Shown here: piece after piece, positions 41,895 to 51,767 of the stretch
Layout: every line of letters starts with the position of its first letter
How positions within the stretch are numbered: the stretch's first letter is position 1
NCBI RefSeq assembly: GCF_016406305.1
Contig: NZ_CP066369.1
Span: 4,048,501 to 4,112,500, forward strand
DNA from: Shewanella putrefaciens
GTDB lineage: Bacteria > Pseudomonadota > Gammaproteobacteria > Enterobacterales > Shewanellaceae
Length of the DNA: 64,000 nucleotides
Direction: 5' to 3'
Notes under the pieces: generated by a model
The model's database searches: none
What the model was told of the DNA's origin: nothing
Seen by the model: the letters and a program-made list of their open reading frames with translations, nothing else
Position numbers and translations under genes: made by a program

Positions 41895-43907
41895 TTATTT
41901 CTTAAACATATCCCTCAAGTTAGAAATATGACTTCGCCCGGTTTGGATACGCTCCTGTTCCGTTTGCTGGGGTTTACGATTTTCCCAGACGACATCATCC
42001 TGCGGTAACTCCAACAGGAAACGGCTTGGCTCACAGCGCATCGTTTCACCAAACTGACGCCTTTCACGACAAAGGGTAAACCAGAGTTCCCGTTGGGCCC
42101 GGGTGATGCCCACATAGGCTAAACGGCGCTCTTCATCGACGTTATCCTCATCTATGCTAGTTTGATGGGGTAAAATTCGCTCCTCAACACCAACCATAAA
42201 CACATAGGGGAATTCCAGTCCCTTTGAGGCGTGTAAAGTCATTAACTGTACCTGATCGCCGCCTTCATCCTCACTATTACGTTCCATCATATCTCGCAGC
42301 GTGAGCCGATTGACGACTTCGGGTAACGTCATAGGCTCATCCAATTCATCGCCAGCAAGCATCTCAGTCACCCAACGATACAGTTCGGAGATATTTTTCA
42401 TCCGCATTTCCGCGGCCTTAGCGCTAGTGCTAGTTTCGTATAGATAGTCTTCGTAATTGATTTTGCGGATAAGCTGCTTGACCGCTTCAACGCCTTCGCC
42501 ACGCTGCGCATGATCGCCGGTTTCCACAATAAAGCGGCCAAACTGATATAAGGACGACATAGCCGCCGGCGGCAAATGGTGATTCAGTTCAGGCTCAAAG
42601 ATCGCGGCAAACATAGAGATATGTTTTTCATTGGCAAAATTACCTAAACGCTCCAGGGTCGATGGACCAATACCACGCTTAGGCAAGTTAACGATGCGCA
42701 AAAACGCATTATCGTCATCGGGGTTCACCACTAACCTCAAATACCCCATGATGTCTTTAATTTCTGCTCGGGCAAAAAATGACGTGCCGCCACTGAGCTT
42801 GTAGGGAATACGGTTTGTCATCAATGCGCGCTCGAGTAAACGAGACTGATGATTGCCCCGGTACAGAATCGCATAATCGCCAAATTGAGTTCGTCCAACA
42901 AACTTATGACGCACTATCTCGGCGACCACGCGCTCAGCTTCCTGTTCCTCATTGGCGGCAAATAACACCCGCAGCGGCTCACCATAGGCAAGTTCACTGA
43001 AAAGGGCCTTATCGTAAACGTGGGGATTATTCGCAATGAGGATATTGGCTGCGCGCAAAATTCGCTGGCTGGAACGATAGTTTTGCTCCAGCTTGATCAA
43101 CTTAAGTTTAGGAAAATCTTTCCCTAATAAGACTAAGTTTTGTGGTTTAGCACCACGCCACGAATAGATAGATTGATCATCATCCCCCACCACGGTAAAA
43201 CGAGCGCGCTCACCCACCAGCAATTTCACCATTTCATATTGGCTGGTATTGGTATCTTGGTATTCGTCCACCAGCAAATATTGGATTTTGGTCTGCCAGC
43301 GAGTCCTCACCTCTTCGTGGTGTCTAAGTAGCAGCGTAGGCAAAAGGATCAAATCATCAAAATCCAATGCGTTATAGGCTTTCATATGTTGGGCATAACG
43401 CTGATACAGGCTCGCAAATAAGTGCTGTTGCTCATCCTTGGCAATTTTGCTGGCCTGTTCGGGGATGATTAAGCCCCCTTTCCAATTCGAAATCGCCCCC
43501 GCTAAAGCCTTGAGCAAATCTTTATCTTCGTCTAGCTCGTCTTGGGTTAACTCTTTGAGCAATGCCAAGGTATCTTGATCATCAAACAAGGAAAAACCCG
43601 GTTTTAGCCCTAAGACCTTATGTTCGCGTTTAATGATCTCGAGTCCTAAGGTGTGAAAGGTCGAAATCCACAATCCTCTGGCCTCTTTGCGACCCATAGA
43701 CTGTGCAACCCGCTCCTTCATCTCACGGGCGGCTTTGTTGGTAAAAGTTACGGCCGCGATATTGCGAGCCTTATAGCCACACTTTTCAACTAAGTAAGCG
43801 ATTTTATTGATAATAACGCGGGTTTTACCACTGCCCGCCCCCGCCAGCACTAGGCAAGGGCCAGAAACGTAATGAACAGCATCGTTTTGGGCGGGATTGA
43901 GTTTCAT
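41895..43907 (-). CDS. rep: ATP-dependent DNA helicase Rep
   Basis: This 670-residue UvrD/Rep-family SF1A 3'-5' helicase removes obstacles ahead of replication forks. Motif I is AGAGSGKT, Ia [55 protein letters not shown] and [15 protein letters not shown] start at the ATG at 43907 because [11 protein letters not shown] matches the known Rep N-terminus; the frame continues seven codons further to a TTG. Length agrees with E. coli Rep (673 aa). Confidence 0.95.
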   Translation of the reverse strand: MKLNPAQNDAVHYVSGPCLVLAGAGSGKTRVIINKIAYLVEKCGYKARNIAAVTFTNKAAREMKERVAQSMGRKEARGLWISTFHTLGLEIIKREHKVLGLKPGFSLFDDQDTLALLKELTQDELDEDKDLLKALAGAISNWKGGLIIPEQASKIAKDEQQHLFASLYQRYAQHMKAYNALDFDDLILLPTLLLRHHEEVRTRWQTKIQYLLVDEYQDTNTSQYEMVKLLVGERARFTVVGDDDQSIYSWRGAKPQNLVLLGKDFPKLKLIKLEQNYRSSQRILRAANILIANNPHVYDKALFSELAYGEPLRVLFAANEEQEAERVVAEIVRHKFVGRTQFGDYAILYRGNHQSRLLERALMTNRIPYKLSGGTSFFARAEIKDIMGYLRLVVNPDDDNAFLRIVNLPKRGIGPSTLERLGNFANEKHISMFAAIFEPELNHHLPPAAMSSLYQFGRFIVETGDHAQRGEGVEAVKQLIRKINYEDYLYETSTSAKAAEMRMKNISELYRWVTEMLAGDELDEPMTLPEVVNRLTLRDMMERNSEDEGGDQVQLMTLHASKGLEFPYVFMVGVEERILPHQTSIDEDNVDEERRLAYVGITRAQRELWFTLCRERRQFGETMRCEPSRFLLELPQDDVVWENRKPQQTEQERIQTGRSHISNLRDMFKK

Positions 43908-44188
43908 CTTTGCGTTATATCCAAACAAGTAGCAGAAGGGCTGGAGATCATAGCAGAATCGACGCTTTTAAGGCTAACAAATCCCCTTGATTGAGCATAG
44001 GGAGCAACTATACCCAAGCTATCTAAATCCTGCATCTTCAGTATAGATAACGGCTCACCTCACTCCGCTGACTCTGACACATGCTCTGCCATAGTCAGCC
44101 GCACTTAAGTATTTTGCAGGCCAATCAACTCTTCACCTTAGATAAAAATCACTGCGGGCTAAAATGGGCTATTTTTTATTCACTGGGA
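43908..44188. other. Intergenic region between rep and the tetR-efflux operon
   Basis: This is a divergent intergenic region of about 350 bp. Apart from the promoter and operator listed separately at its right end, I see no gene, repeat or strong hairpin. It should contain the rep promoter. Confidence 0.5.
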
Positions 44189-44217
44189 TTGCCAAGTGGC
44201 TGCTTAGCTATTAGAAT
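44189..44217 (+). promoter_or_regulatory. Promoter of the tetR-RND efflux operon
   Basis: -35 ttgcca (44189-44194), a 17-bp spacer and -10 tagaat (44212-44217) each match the sigma-70 consensus at 5 of 6 positions. The predicted start point, about 44224, lies inside the palindromic operator. Confidence 0.65.
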
Positions 44218-44222
44218 TCCCA

Positions 44223-44244
44223 AGTGAATGAACATTCATTCACT
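44223..44244. promoter_or_regulatory. Palindromic TetR-type operator
   Basis: Perfect 9-bp arms agtgaatga and tcattcact flank acat. It resembles operators of AcrR/BepR-like repressors (TGAATGA-N-TCATTCA) and covers the predicted transcription start, a position expected to block transcription. The adjacent TetR-family gene is the natural candidate ligand. Confidence 0.75.
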
Positions 44245-44263
44245 ACTGAAAATGGTAAATCGA

Positions 44264-44836
44264 ATGGATAATAAACGCGACTTAATACTTCGTGCGGCAG
44301 AAAAAATCATTGCCACCGAGGGGTTACATAACCTGTCTATGCAAAAACTGGCACTCGATGCCGGCGTTGCTGCGGGCACCATTTATCGTTATTTCAAAGA
44401 TAAAGATGATTTGATCATCGAGTTACGCAAAAACGTATTACAGCTCATCGCCAATGAACTCTTGGTTGATATTGAGCAAGGCTCCTTTGAGGAACGTTTT
44501 AAGCGCCTCTGGTACAACATTATTAAACTTGGCCGTGAGCATTCACATGCCAACCTTAGTTTTGCACAGTATTCCCACCTGCCAGGTGTGGATGCGCCTG
44601 AGCATCAAGCATTTGAAAATGAAACCTTTAAGCAATTGCATCAGCTATTCGAAACAGCAAAAAGCCAAGGGATTATTCAACCATTGAGCGATGGGATCTT
44701 GTTCTCTATCGCCTTTGAGCCCGCCGTAGCCATAGGTAAACGTCTACGGCGTGGCCATGTAGATTTTAACGAACTTGAAATACAAAAAGCCTGTGAGCTT
44801 TGCCTTAGGGCGATTTCAACTTCCCCTCAAACCTAA
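44264..44836 (+). CDS. TetR/AcrR-family transcriptional repressor
   Basis: This protein of about 190 residues has an N-terminal helix-turn-helix (RDLILRAAEKIIATEGL, then SMQKLALDAGVAAGTIYRYFKDKDDL) and a helical ligand-binding C-terminus. The reading frame extends to an ATG at 44228, but that codon lies inside the operator and about 4 bp from the predicted transcription start, so I prefer MDNKRDL at 44264 (44252 is also possible). It heads an operon with an RND adaptor and permease and probably represses them; autoregulation fits the operator position. Confidence 0.9.
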   Translation: MDNKRDLILRAAEKIIATEGLHNLSMQKLALDAGVAAGTIYRYFKDKDDLIIELRKNVLQLIANELLVDIEQGSFEERFKRLWYNIIKLGREHSHANLSFAQYSHLPGVDAPEHQAFENETFKQLHQLFETAKSQGIIQPLSDGILFSIAFEPAVAIGKRLRRGHVDFNELEIQKACELCLRAISTSPQT

Positions 44837-44856
44837 CTCTGGGAATTTTTAGTGCC

Positions 44857-45975
44857 ATGAAAAAATGGATCCTAAGTATGCTCGTCATTGCTGTGCTCGC
44901 GTTTGGCTCAGTGATCGGTTTTAACTTGATGGTGAAAGGCAAGATTGCCGATGCTATCGCCAATATGCCCGAAGCAGAGTTTCCAGTGACGGCTATGACC
45001 TTAAACGCTCAGAAGTGGCAACCCACCATAGATGCCATTGGATTTGTTGAGCCCCATCAAGGGGTAACGATTGCCAACGAATTAGCTGGGCGAGTCACCA
45101 GTATCAGCTTCGAAAACGGTAGCCGCGTCGAGAAGGGACAAATGCTGGCCGAACTGGATGCGAAAGTAGAAAGAGCCAATCTTAAGAGTAAGATGGTGCA
45201 ACTGCCTGCCGCAGAAGCCGATTTTAAACGTCTCTCAAAACTTTATGGGCAAAAATCGGTTTCTAAACAGGATTTAGACAATAGCGAATCAAAATACCTC
45301 GCACTGCAGGCCGATATCGAAAGCCTAAAAGCCACGATTGAGCGCCGAGAAATCACTGCGCCCTTCAGCGGTTTAGTAGGGATCCGTAATATCAACCTAG
45401 GCGAATATCTGCAACCCGGCACCGACATAGTGCGCCTCGAAGATATCAGCACTATGAAGATCCGTTTTACCATCCCCCAAACTCAGCTCCCGCGCATTGC
45501 CGTAGGGCAGAAAATTCACGTTTACGTTGATTCATATCCCGAACAACCCTTTGAAGGTGAAATTGCCGCCATTGAGCCTGCGGTTTTTTACCAGAGCGGC
45601 CTCATTCAAGTACAAGCACGCATTCCTAACGACAACGCCAAACTGCGCAGCGGTATGTTTGCCCGTGTGTCGATTTTATTACCTGAACTCGAAAACCAAT
45701 TCGTACTGCCACAAACAGCAATCAATTTTACCCTCTATGGCAACTCTATTTATGTTATTGAACCCTTAGAGGAAGAAGGTAAAAAAGTTGAGCGAGTGAA
45801 ACAGCTTAACCTGACGGTACTAGAACGTAACGGCAACAATGCCTTAGTCAGTGGCGATATCAAGGCGGGCGATCGTATTGTGACTTCAGGTCAAATTCGC
45901 CTAAGCAACAACAGCAAGGTCACAGTCGTTGAGGATAAAGCCCTCTCGCCCTCAGCCACTATGCCTAAGTTGTAA
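44857..45975 (+). CDS. RND efflux periplasmic adaptor subunit
   Basis: This 372-residue membrane fusion protein of the MexH-like group has an N-terminal signal or anchor helix (about residues 3-24), a lipoyl domain split around a short coiled-coil hairpin (IDAIGFVEPHQG... and ITAPFSGLVGIRNINLGEYLQPG), a beta-barrel domain and a membrane-proximal domain ending GDRIVTSGQIRLSNNS. It links the inner-membrane permease to an outer-membrane factor; no TolC-type gene is in this operon, so a shared TolC is likely. It is 20 bp after tetR and 13 bp before the permease. Confidence 0.93.
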   Translation: MKKWILSMLVIAVLAFGSVIGFNLMVKGKIADAIANMPEAEFPVTAMTLNAQKWQPTIDAIGFVEPHQGVTIANELAGRVTSISFENGSRVEKGQMLAELDAKVERANLKSKMVQLPAAEADFKRLSKLYGQKSVSKQDLDNSESKYLALQADIESLKATIERREITAPFSGLVGIRNINLGEYLQPGTDIVRLEDISTMKIRFTIPQTQLPRIAVGQKIHVYVDSYPEQPFEGEIAAIEPAVFYQSGLIQVQARIPNDNAKLRSGMFARVSILLPELENQFVLPQTAINFTLYGNSIYVIEPLEEEGKKVERVKQLNLTVLERNGNNALVSGDIKAGDRIVTSGQIRLSNNSKVTVVEDKALSPSATMPKL

Positions 45976-45988
45976 TAGGAGCTAAACA

Positions 45989-48900
45989 ATGCGTTTTACT
46001 GACATTTTTATTAGGCGGCCGGTCCTTGCCGCCTCCATCAGCTTCCTATTGCTGTTATTAGGTTTTAACGCCCTTAACAGCATGCAGGTGCGTGAATACC
46101 CTAAAATGACCAACACGGTCATCACTGTTACCACCAGTTACTACGGCGCCGATGCCAACCTTATTCAAGGTTTTATCACCCAGCCGCTGGAGCAAGCACT
46201 GGCGCAGGCGGATAACGTCGACTTTATGACCTCGGATAGTTTCCTTGGTAATTCAAAGATCTCCGTCTATATGAAGCTCAATACCGATCCTAACGGCGCC
46301 TTGGCGGATATTCTCGCTAAGGTCAATTCGGTGCGGTCCCAATTGCCTAAGGAGGCGGAAGATCCCAGCGTCGAGATGTCAACGGGTTCACAAACCTCAG
46401 TACTCTATATCTCGTTTTTTAGTGATCAAATCAACTCCAGCCAACTCACAGACTACCTAGAGCGGGTGGTAAAACCCCAGCTATTCACCATAGATGGTGT
46501 CGCCAAGGTAAACCTCTATGGTGGGATAAAATATGCTATGCGCATCTGGCTCGACCCAGCACGCATGGGAGCGTTTAATCTGTCATCCACAGATGTGATG
46601 CAGGTACTGCAGGCGAACAACTACCAATCTGCCGTTGGTCAAACCAATAGCGTCTATACCCTGTTTAATGGCACCGCCGATACTCAAGTAGCAACGATTG
46701 AAGAGTTAAAACGCTTAGTCATTGGCAGCAAAGATGGATTAGTGGTTCGCCTAGGAGATATTGCCGATGTCAGCCTTGAAAAAAGCCATGATATCTACCG
46801 CGCCTTAGCCAATGGTAAAGAAGCGGTAGTGATCGGGCTCGATGTGACTCCCACAGCCAACCCACTCACAGTGGCGGCGGACACCCGCGCCCTATTGCCT
46901 GAAATCGAACGCAATTTACCTCCATCCATAGAGTCTCGCATCTTGTATGACTCTTCATTAGCCATTGATGAGTCCATCAAAGAAGTCGTAAAAACCATAG
47001 GTGAAGCGGCGATTATTGTGATTGTAGTGATCACTTTATTCCTTGGCTCGCTGCGGGCGGTGATCATCCCTATAGTGACTATCCCATTATCGCTGATTGG
47101 GGTAGCCATCATTATGCAACTGTTTGGCTTTACCTTAAACCTGATGACTTTGCTCGCCATGGTGCTCGCCATCGGTCTTGTTGTGGACGATGCGATTGTG
47201 GTGGTCGAAAACGTCGACAGACATATCAAACTCGGCGAATCCCCCTTTAGGGCAGCCATTATTGGTACCCGCGAAATTGCCGTGCCTGTCATCTCAATGA
47301 CCATTACCTTAGCAGCGGTTTATGCGCCGATTGCCCTTATGGGAGGGATCACAGGTTCACTCTTTAAGGAATTTGCCTTAACCCTCGCCGGAGCAGTATT
47401 TATCTCAGGGATTGTCGCTCTGACGCTCTCCCCTATGATGTGCGCCAAAATCCTTAAACCCCATACTGCGCCTAATCGCTTCGAACTCGGGGTGGAAACC
47501 TTCCTCGATAATTTAACCCGTCGCTACGCGAGTATGCTCGATGCCGTTATGGCGCATCGCCCCGTGATAGTCGCCTTTGCGATTATCGTGTTCGCTTCAC
47601 TGCCTGTGCTGTTTAAGTTTATCCCGTCAGAACTTGCCCCCAACGAAGATAAAGGCGTAGTCATGATGATGGGCACGGCCCCCTCAACGGCCAACTTAGA
47701 TTACATTCAGGCCAATATGAGTCTAGTGACGGATATCATTAAGGCCCAGCCTGAATCTGCCGCCTCACTTGCCTTCGTCGGCGTACCGAGTTCTAGCCAA
47801 GCCTTCGGGATTGCCCCCTTAGTACCTTGGAGCGAGCGGGATAAGAGCCAAAAACAGATGCAGGAGTTTTTTGCAAAGGAAGTCAAACATATCCCTGGGA
47901 TGGCCGTCACGACGTTCCAAATGCCTGAACTGCCGGGCGCCTCTAGCGGCTTGCCAATCCAGTTTGTGATCACTACCTCTAACTCCTTCGCCAGCCTGTT
48001 TCAGATAGGTACGAGTGTGTTAGACAAGGTCCAAAAGAGTCCGCTGTTTGTGTACTCGGAAATCAACTTAAAGTTCGATTCTGGCACCATGAAACTGCAC
48101 ATAAAGCGCGACCTAGCGGGCACCTATGGCGTCACTATGCAAGACATAGGGATTACCCTCTCGACTATGATGAGCGATGGCTATGTGAATCGCATTAACT
48201 TGGATGGCCGTTCCTACGAGGTTATCCCGCAAGTTGAACGGCATTTACGCGCCAATCCTGAATCCTTGGCAAATTACTATGTTAAAGCTGCCGATGGCCG
48301 CTCGATCCCACTGTCGAGCTTAGTCGAAATTGAAATGGTATCTGAGCCACGTTCATTACCGCACTTTAACCAAATGAACGCACTTACGGTTGGCGCCGTC
48401 GCCTCGCCAGGGGTAGCTATTGGTGATGCGATCAGTTTCTTACAGCACATTGGTGACAACGAGCTACCTAAGGGTTATCGCTACGATTTCCTCGGTGAAG
48501 CTCGCCAATTTGTGACCGAAGGCTCGGCGCTTTACGCGACGTTCTTGCTGGCCATCGCCATTATTTTCCTCGTATTGGCCAGCCAGTTTGAGAGTCTTAA
48601 AGATCCCCTAGTGATCTTAGTGTCTGTACCACTGGCGATCAGCGGTGCACTTATAGTGCTCGGCTGGACCCATGTGTTTGGTTTAGCCAAAATCAATATC
48701 TACACCCAAGTGGGACTTATCACCTTAGTCGGCCTTATCACTAAACACGGGATTTTGATGTGTGAAGTGGCGAAGGAGGAGCAATTGCACCGAGGTTTAA
48801 GCAAGCTTGAAGCCATTAAACTGGCGGCAACTATACGTTTACGCCCCATTTTAATGACCACAGCCGCGATGATTGCAGGCCTACTACCCCTGCTATTTGC

Positions 48901-49078
48901 TTCGGGCGCTGGCGCCGTTGCCCGCTTTAATATTGGTATAGTCATTGTCGCAGGCCTATCCATAGGAACGGTTTTCACCCTGTTTGTTCTACCGGTGATA
49001 TATACCTATCTTGCAGAAAAACATGAGCCTTTACTTGTGTTTGATGAAGATAATGAAACCGCGGCTGTCGATCATTAA
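45989..49078 (+). CDS. RND multidrug efflux permease (MexI/AcrB-like)
   Basis: This 1029-residue inner-membrane HAE1-type RND pump exports drugs or other small molecules using the proton gradient. It has the expected 12-helix, two-half topology with large periplasmic loops. The N-terminus MRFTDIFIRRPVLA and the helix-4 proton-relay motif GLVVDDAIVVVEN are characteristic, and TLVGLITKHGILMCE marks the second half. The ATG follows taggagctaaaca, a strong ribosome-binding site. It is cotranscribed with tetR and the adaptor. Confidence 0.95.
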   Translation: MRFTDIFIRRPVLAASISFLLLLLGFNALNSMQVREYPKMTNTVITVTTSYYGADANLIQGFITQPLEQALAQADNVDFMTSDSFLGNSKISVYMKLNTDPNGALADILAKVNSVRSQLPKEAEDPSVEMSTGSQTSVLYISFFSDQINSSQLTDYLERVVKPQLFTIDGVAKVNLYGGIKYAMRIWLDPARMGAFNLSSTDVMQVLQANNYQSAVGQTNSVYTLFNGTADTQVATIEELKRLVIGSKDGLVVRLGDIADVSLEKSHDIYRALANGKEAVVIGLDVTPTANPLTVAADTRALLPEIERNLPPSIESRILYDSSLAIDESIKEVVKTIGEAAIIVIVVITLFLGSLRAVIIPIVTIPLSLIGVAIIMQLFGFTLNLMTLLAMVLAIGLVVDDAIVVVENVDRHIKLGESPFRAAIIGTREIAVPVISMTITLAAVYAPIALMGGITGSLFKEFALTLAGAVFISGIVALTLSPMMCAKILKPHTAPNRFELGVETFLDNLTRRYASMLDAVMAHRPVIVAFAIIVFASLPVLFKFIPSELAPNEDKGVVMMMGTAPSTANLDYIQANMSLVTDIIKAQPESAASLAFVGVPSSSQAFGIAPLVPWSERDKSQKQMQEFFAKEVKHIPGMAVTTFQMPELPGASSGLPIQFVITTSNSFASLFQIGTSVLDKVQKSPLFVYSEINLKFDSGTMKLHIKRDLAGTYGVTMQDIGITLSTMMSDGYVNRINLDGRSYEVIPQVERHLRANPESLANYYVKAADGRSIPLSSLVEIEMVSEPRSLPHFNQMNALTVGAVASPGVAIGDAISFLQHIGDNELPKGYRYDFLGEARQFVTEGSALYATFLLAIAIIFLVLASQFESLKDPLVILVSVPLAISGALIVLGWTHVFGLAKINIYTQVGLITLVGLITKHGILMCEVAKEEQLHRGLSKLEAIKLAATIRLRPILMTTAAMIAGLLPLLFASGAGAVARFNIGIVIVAGLSIGTVFTLFVLPVIYTYLAEKHEPLLVFDEDNETAAVDH

Positions 49079-49085
49079 TCCTATC

Positions 49086-49126
49086 GCCCTTAACCCCTAC
49101 GTCCTCTGGGCGTTGCGGTTAAGGGC
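49086..49126 (+). terminator. Hairpin after the RND permease
   Basis: A 10-bp stem (gcccttaacc / ggttaagggc) with a 21-nt loop starts 8 bp after the permease stop. The tail (acagctttactttt) is T-rich but not a clean T-run. Confidence 0.55.
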
Positions 49127-49196
49127 ACAGCTTTACTTTTGAAACTAAGCCCACTGGGTTACAATCGACCCATTCAGTAAAGAGGCGGACAAGATC

Positions 49197-49451
49197 ATGA
49201 TCAATCCAAAGAAAATCGAAGAAATGGCAAAACAACTCAGCGACAGTTTGCCAAGCGGACTGAAACAATTTGCCGGTGAATTTGAAGAGCGCAGCAAGCA
49301 AGTATTGCAAAATCAATTGCTCAAGTTAGATATGGTTTCCCGTGAAGAGTTTGATGTGCAGCAGCATGTGTTACTGAAAACCCGTGAAAAATTAGAAGCA
49401 CTGCAAGCACAAGTCAATGAACTAGAGAAAAAGCTTAACGCCGCAGATTAA
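49197..49451 (+). CDS. ubiK: Ubiquinone biosynthesis accessory factor UbiK (YqiC)
   Basis: This 84-residue BMFP-family protein supports aerobic ubiquinone synthesis by organising the Ubi complex with UbiJ and lipids. It begins MINPKKIEEMAKQL, has an amphipathic helix with LPSGLKQFAGEFE, and ends in a coiled coil (TREKLEALQAQVNELEKKL), as in E. coli UbiK. A strong terminator follows, so it is monocistronic. Confidence 0.93.
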   Translation: MINPKKIEEMAKQLSDSLPSGLKQFAGEFEERSKQVLQNQLLKLDMVSREEFDVQQHVLLKTREKLEALQAQVNELEKKLNAAD

Positions 49452-49487
49452 TTGCGCGTTAATCAAAGTGATGAAGTGTTTTTTCTT

Positions 49488-49517
49488 AAAGCACAGCAAG
49501 CGGTGGCTGTGCTTTTT
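49488..49517 (+). terminator. Terminator of ubiK
   Basis: Arms aaagcacagc (49488-49497) and gctgtgcttt (49506-49515) are followed by a T-rich tail (tttgtttt). It is a clear Rho-independent terminator. Confidence 0.85.
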
Positions 49518-49569
49518 GTTTTAAATAACATCATTCGCTTAACCCCAAATCTAATATGCCGAGTTTTCT

Positions 49570-49932
49570 ATGCAGTCACTCGCTAGCTATATCCTTGCCA
49601 TTGAAGGCTATCCCAGCCCTGTCTCCGTGGTAAACCAATCAAACGAGCAGCAAACCTATCACGATGATAATGTGGAGATTTGTGAATCTATAACGCTTTA
49701 TCACTTCGATAACGGGGTTGTGATTAGCAAGCTAAGCGAGCAAGATAAACAGCCCTATGAATCAGACATGGTTTGTGAAGATTATTGGCTCAGCTATCGG
49801 GTTGTAACAGCCCATATTGCGATTTCGCCGCCGCAAAAATCCTTTAGCAATCTATGTCAGCAAAGCTTTTGGCTTAAGATGCAGCAAGGGCTGGCAGTCA
49901 CACAGCAGCAACCAGAGCATAAACAAACTTAA
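49570..49932 (+). CDS. Hypothetical protein
   Basis: This 120-residue protein has no domain I recognise. It is acidic, Gln-rich at the C-terminus, predicted soluble, and lacks a signal peptide or membrane helices. The context is after the ubiK terminator and 37 bp before the small membrane-protein gene. Composition resembles the neighbours, so it is probably a genuine lineage-specific gene. Confidence 0.6.
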   Translation: MQSLASYILAIEGYPSPVSVVNQSNEQQTYHDDNVEICESITLYHFDNGVVISKLSEQDKQPYESDMVCEDYWLSYRVVTAHIAISPPQKSFSNLCQQSFWLKMQQGLAVTQQQPEHKQT

Positions 49933-49969
49933 TGCTTTAGCGTCGACCAGTTTAGGGAATAAAGCGGCA

Positions 49970-50314
49970 ATGGATATCGCAATCAGCACAGACTATCAGG
50001 ACTATCTGCTTTGGGGACTATTGCTCCTTGGTGGCCTGCCGCTACTCACTTATCCCGGTGTGCTTCTCGCCAGTTTGATGGGGCTAGGCAGCCAATCGAG
50101 CATCAAACCCGCTTTTATCTATCGATTGATGAATCAGTGTTTTCTATGGGGAAGCCTAGCTTATCCCGCCGTGTATATTCCCTGCTATCGCATCGCCCGC
50201 GCAAACATGACCACTTCTTCCCTCGTTATCGCCGCATTGCCACTGCTGTATCTCATCTTACTCTATGGCTGCTTTCGCTTTATGGATGCTCCAACTAAAG
50301 AGACAAATAGTTAA
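49970..50314 (+). CDS. Small membrane protein of unknown function
   Basis: This 114-residue protein has three transmembrane helices (about residues 14-39, 53-74 and 83-101) and a short polar tail. I start at MDIAISTDY (49970); the frame extends upstream but there it overlaps the previous gene with no membrane content. No family is recognised. Its stop codon overlaps the stop of the convergent YcaQ-like gene (both TAA within GTTAA). Confidence 0.6.
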   Translation: MDIAISTDYQDYLLWGLLLLGGLPLLTYPGVLLASLMGLGSQSSIKPAFIYRLMNQCFLWGSLAYPAVYIPCYRIARANMTTSSLVIAALPLLYLILLYGCFRFMDAPTKETNS

Positions 50315-51483
50315 AGCTTTTGTTGGCGAGCATACTTTTGCTTAAGGCCTTTATGGTTAGCTTTAACTAACTTCCAGCGGTCACAACCATTGAAACGAGC
50401 ATATTCACTGACTGCGATATCAAAGGTCGCACAGAAATCCTCATCTAAGCCATTCACCATCACGCCCGCTTCTAAGGTCAATTGCTGCAGTAACAATCGG
50501 CCCGTTTGGCGCTCGGCTTTAACATCCACACGGCCAACAAAAGTGTCGCGCCACAAAATGGCGAGAGAATAATAACCATATTGGCGTTTTTCGGCGGGCA
50601 CATAAACTTCAATTTGATAATCAAAATCAAACCATTGCTTTAATCTTTGCCGCTGGATAAGCAGATTATCGAAGGGATTTAGTAACCAGACCTGATTAGG
50701 CATAGCTGAGGTTAACTGCAATTCAGGGCGATAAAAATACCATTGTCCCTCGGCCTTAAAGCTTGCCAACTCACCTTCGGACTGCATTGCGGCTAATTGC
50801 GCGCTCACATTGGCTTTAATCCCTTTACGCAGATAAGCGATTTGTGCCGCCGAGCCAAAGGCGTGGGCATCGAGGTAACGAGCAATCAAATGGCGGGCAA
50901 ATTCAGTGTCCGTAGGCACCTCAATATTGATGCCCTTTGGTAGTACTCGCTCCGTAAGATCGTACACTTTTTGGAATTTTTCCCGCCGCGCCACCATCAA
51001 CTCGCCGCGCATAAAGAGTTGTTCCAGCGCTTTTTTCGCGGGTTTCCAATCCCACCATGCACCATTTTTACCCTCGGTATGCTCAAAATCGCTCGCCTTT
51101 AATGGCCCTTCGGCATGAATGCGGGCACGCACTTCCTGCATCACCTTATCGTCCGGCTCAAACCAATGTTTACCGCCATTTTGCAGTTGCTGTTTACGTT
51201 GCAAACTGAAACGATAATCGGCCATCGGCAGGTAAGCCGCAGCATGGGACCAATACTCGAAGATCTCCCCCCGGGCCAAGGCGGTATCTAGCATACTGCT
51301 CTGGTATTGCGGCATTCGGCTATGCAGCACATGGTGATGCGCCCGCTCGACCACATTGATAGAGTCAATTTGCACATAACCTAGGCGTGAGATCAGCGCG
51401 GGAACAGATGCCTCAATATGCAGCAATCCTTGCTGCTGCATATTGAGCTGTAACCATTCGCGGGGGGAAAAGGGACTAGACAT
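50311..51483 (-). CDS. Winged-helix protein, YcaQ-like DNA interstrand crosslink glycosylase family
   Basis: This 390-residue protein of the HTH_42 family has an N-terminal SPREWLQLNMQQQGLL, the conserved VQIDSINVVERAHHHVLHSR with the Q-x-D motif that is catalytic in E. coli YcaQ, and EYWSHAAAYLP. These glycosylases excise bases in interstrand crosslinks and bulky lesions. I start at ATG 51483 because GGAG lies 5 bp upstream; the longer frame starts with TTG. It is convergent with the preceding gene, with overlapping stop codons. Confidence 0.85.
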   Translation of the reverse strand: MSSPFSPREWLQLNMQQQGLLHIEASVPALISRLGYVQIDSINVVERAHHHVLHSRMPQYQSSMLDTALARGEIFEYWSHAAAYLPMADYRFSLQRKQQLQNGGKHWFEPDDKVMQEVRARIHAEGPLKASDFEHTEGKNGAWWDWKPAKKALEQLFMRGELMVARREKFQKVYDLTERVLPKGINIEVPTDTEFARHLIARYLDAHAFGSAAQIAYLRKGIKANVSAQLAAMQSEGELASFKAEGQWYFYRPELQLTSAMPNQVWLLNPFDNLLIQRQRLKQWFDFDYQIEVYVPAEKRQYGYYSLAILWRDTFVGRVDVKAERQTGRLLLQQLTLEAGVMVNGLDEDFCATFDIAVSEYARFNGCDRWKLVKANHKGLKQKYARQQKL

Positions 51484-51767
51484 CAAGACTCCAAACTCAC
51501 CAGATACCAAGTTTCATACCAAGCTAATACATTGAAAATCAGTACCATTTACGATTTATCATACTTGCGCTGACTCAAACGAACACGTTAACCTACTCAC
51601 CCAGCGCCAGATTTAGATAACATAAAGCCGTTGCCATAATTTTGCCACTATTGATCAGCAACTTGCCCGCAACTTCCGTGAGTAAATCTGTTTTAATACC
51701 CGCACTTGCTAAGGTATTCAATCGCATTCTAGGCACTAATAACGCATTTCATAGGGAATGAAATCAT

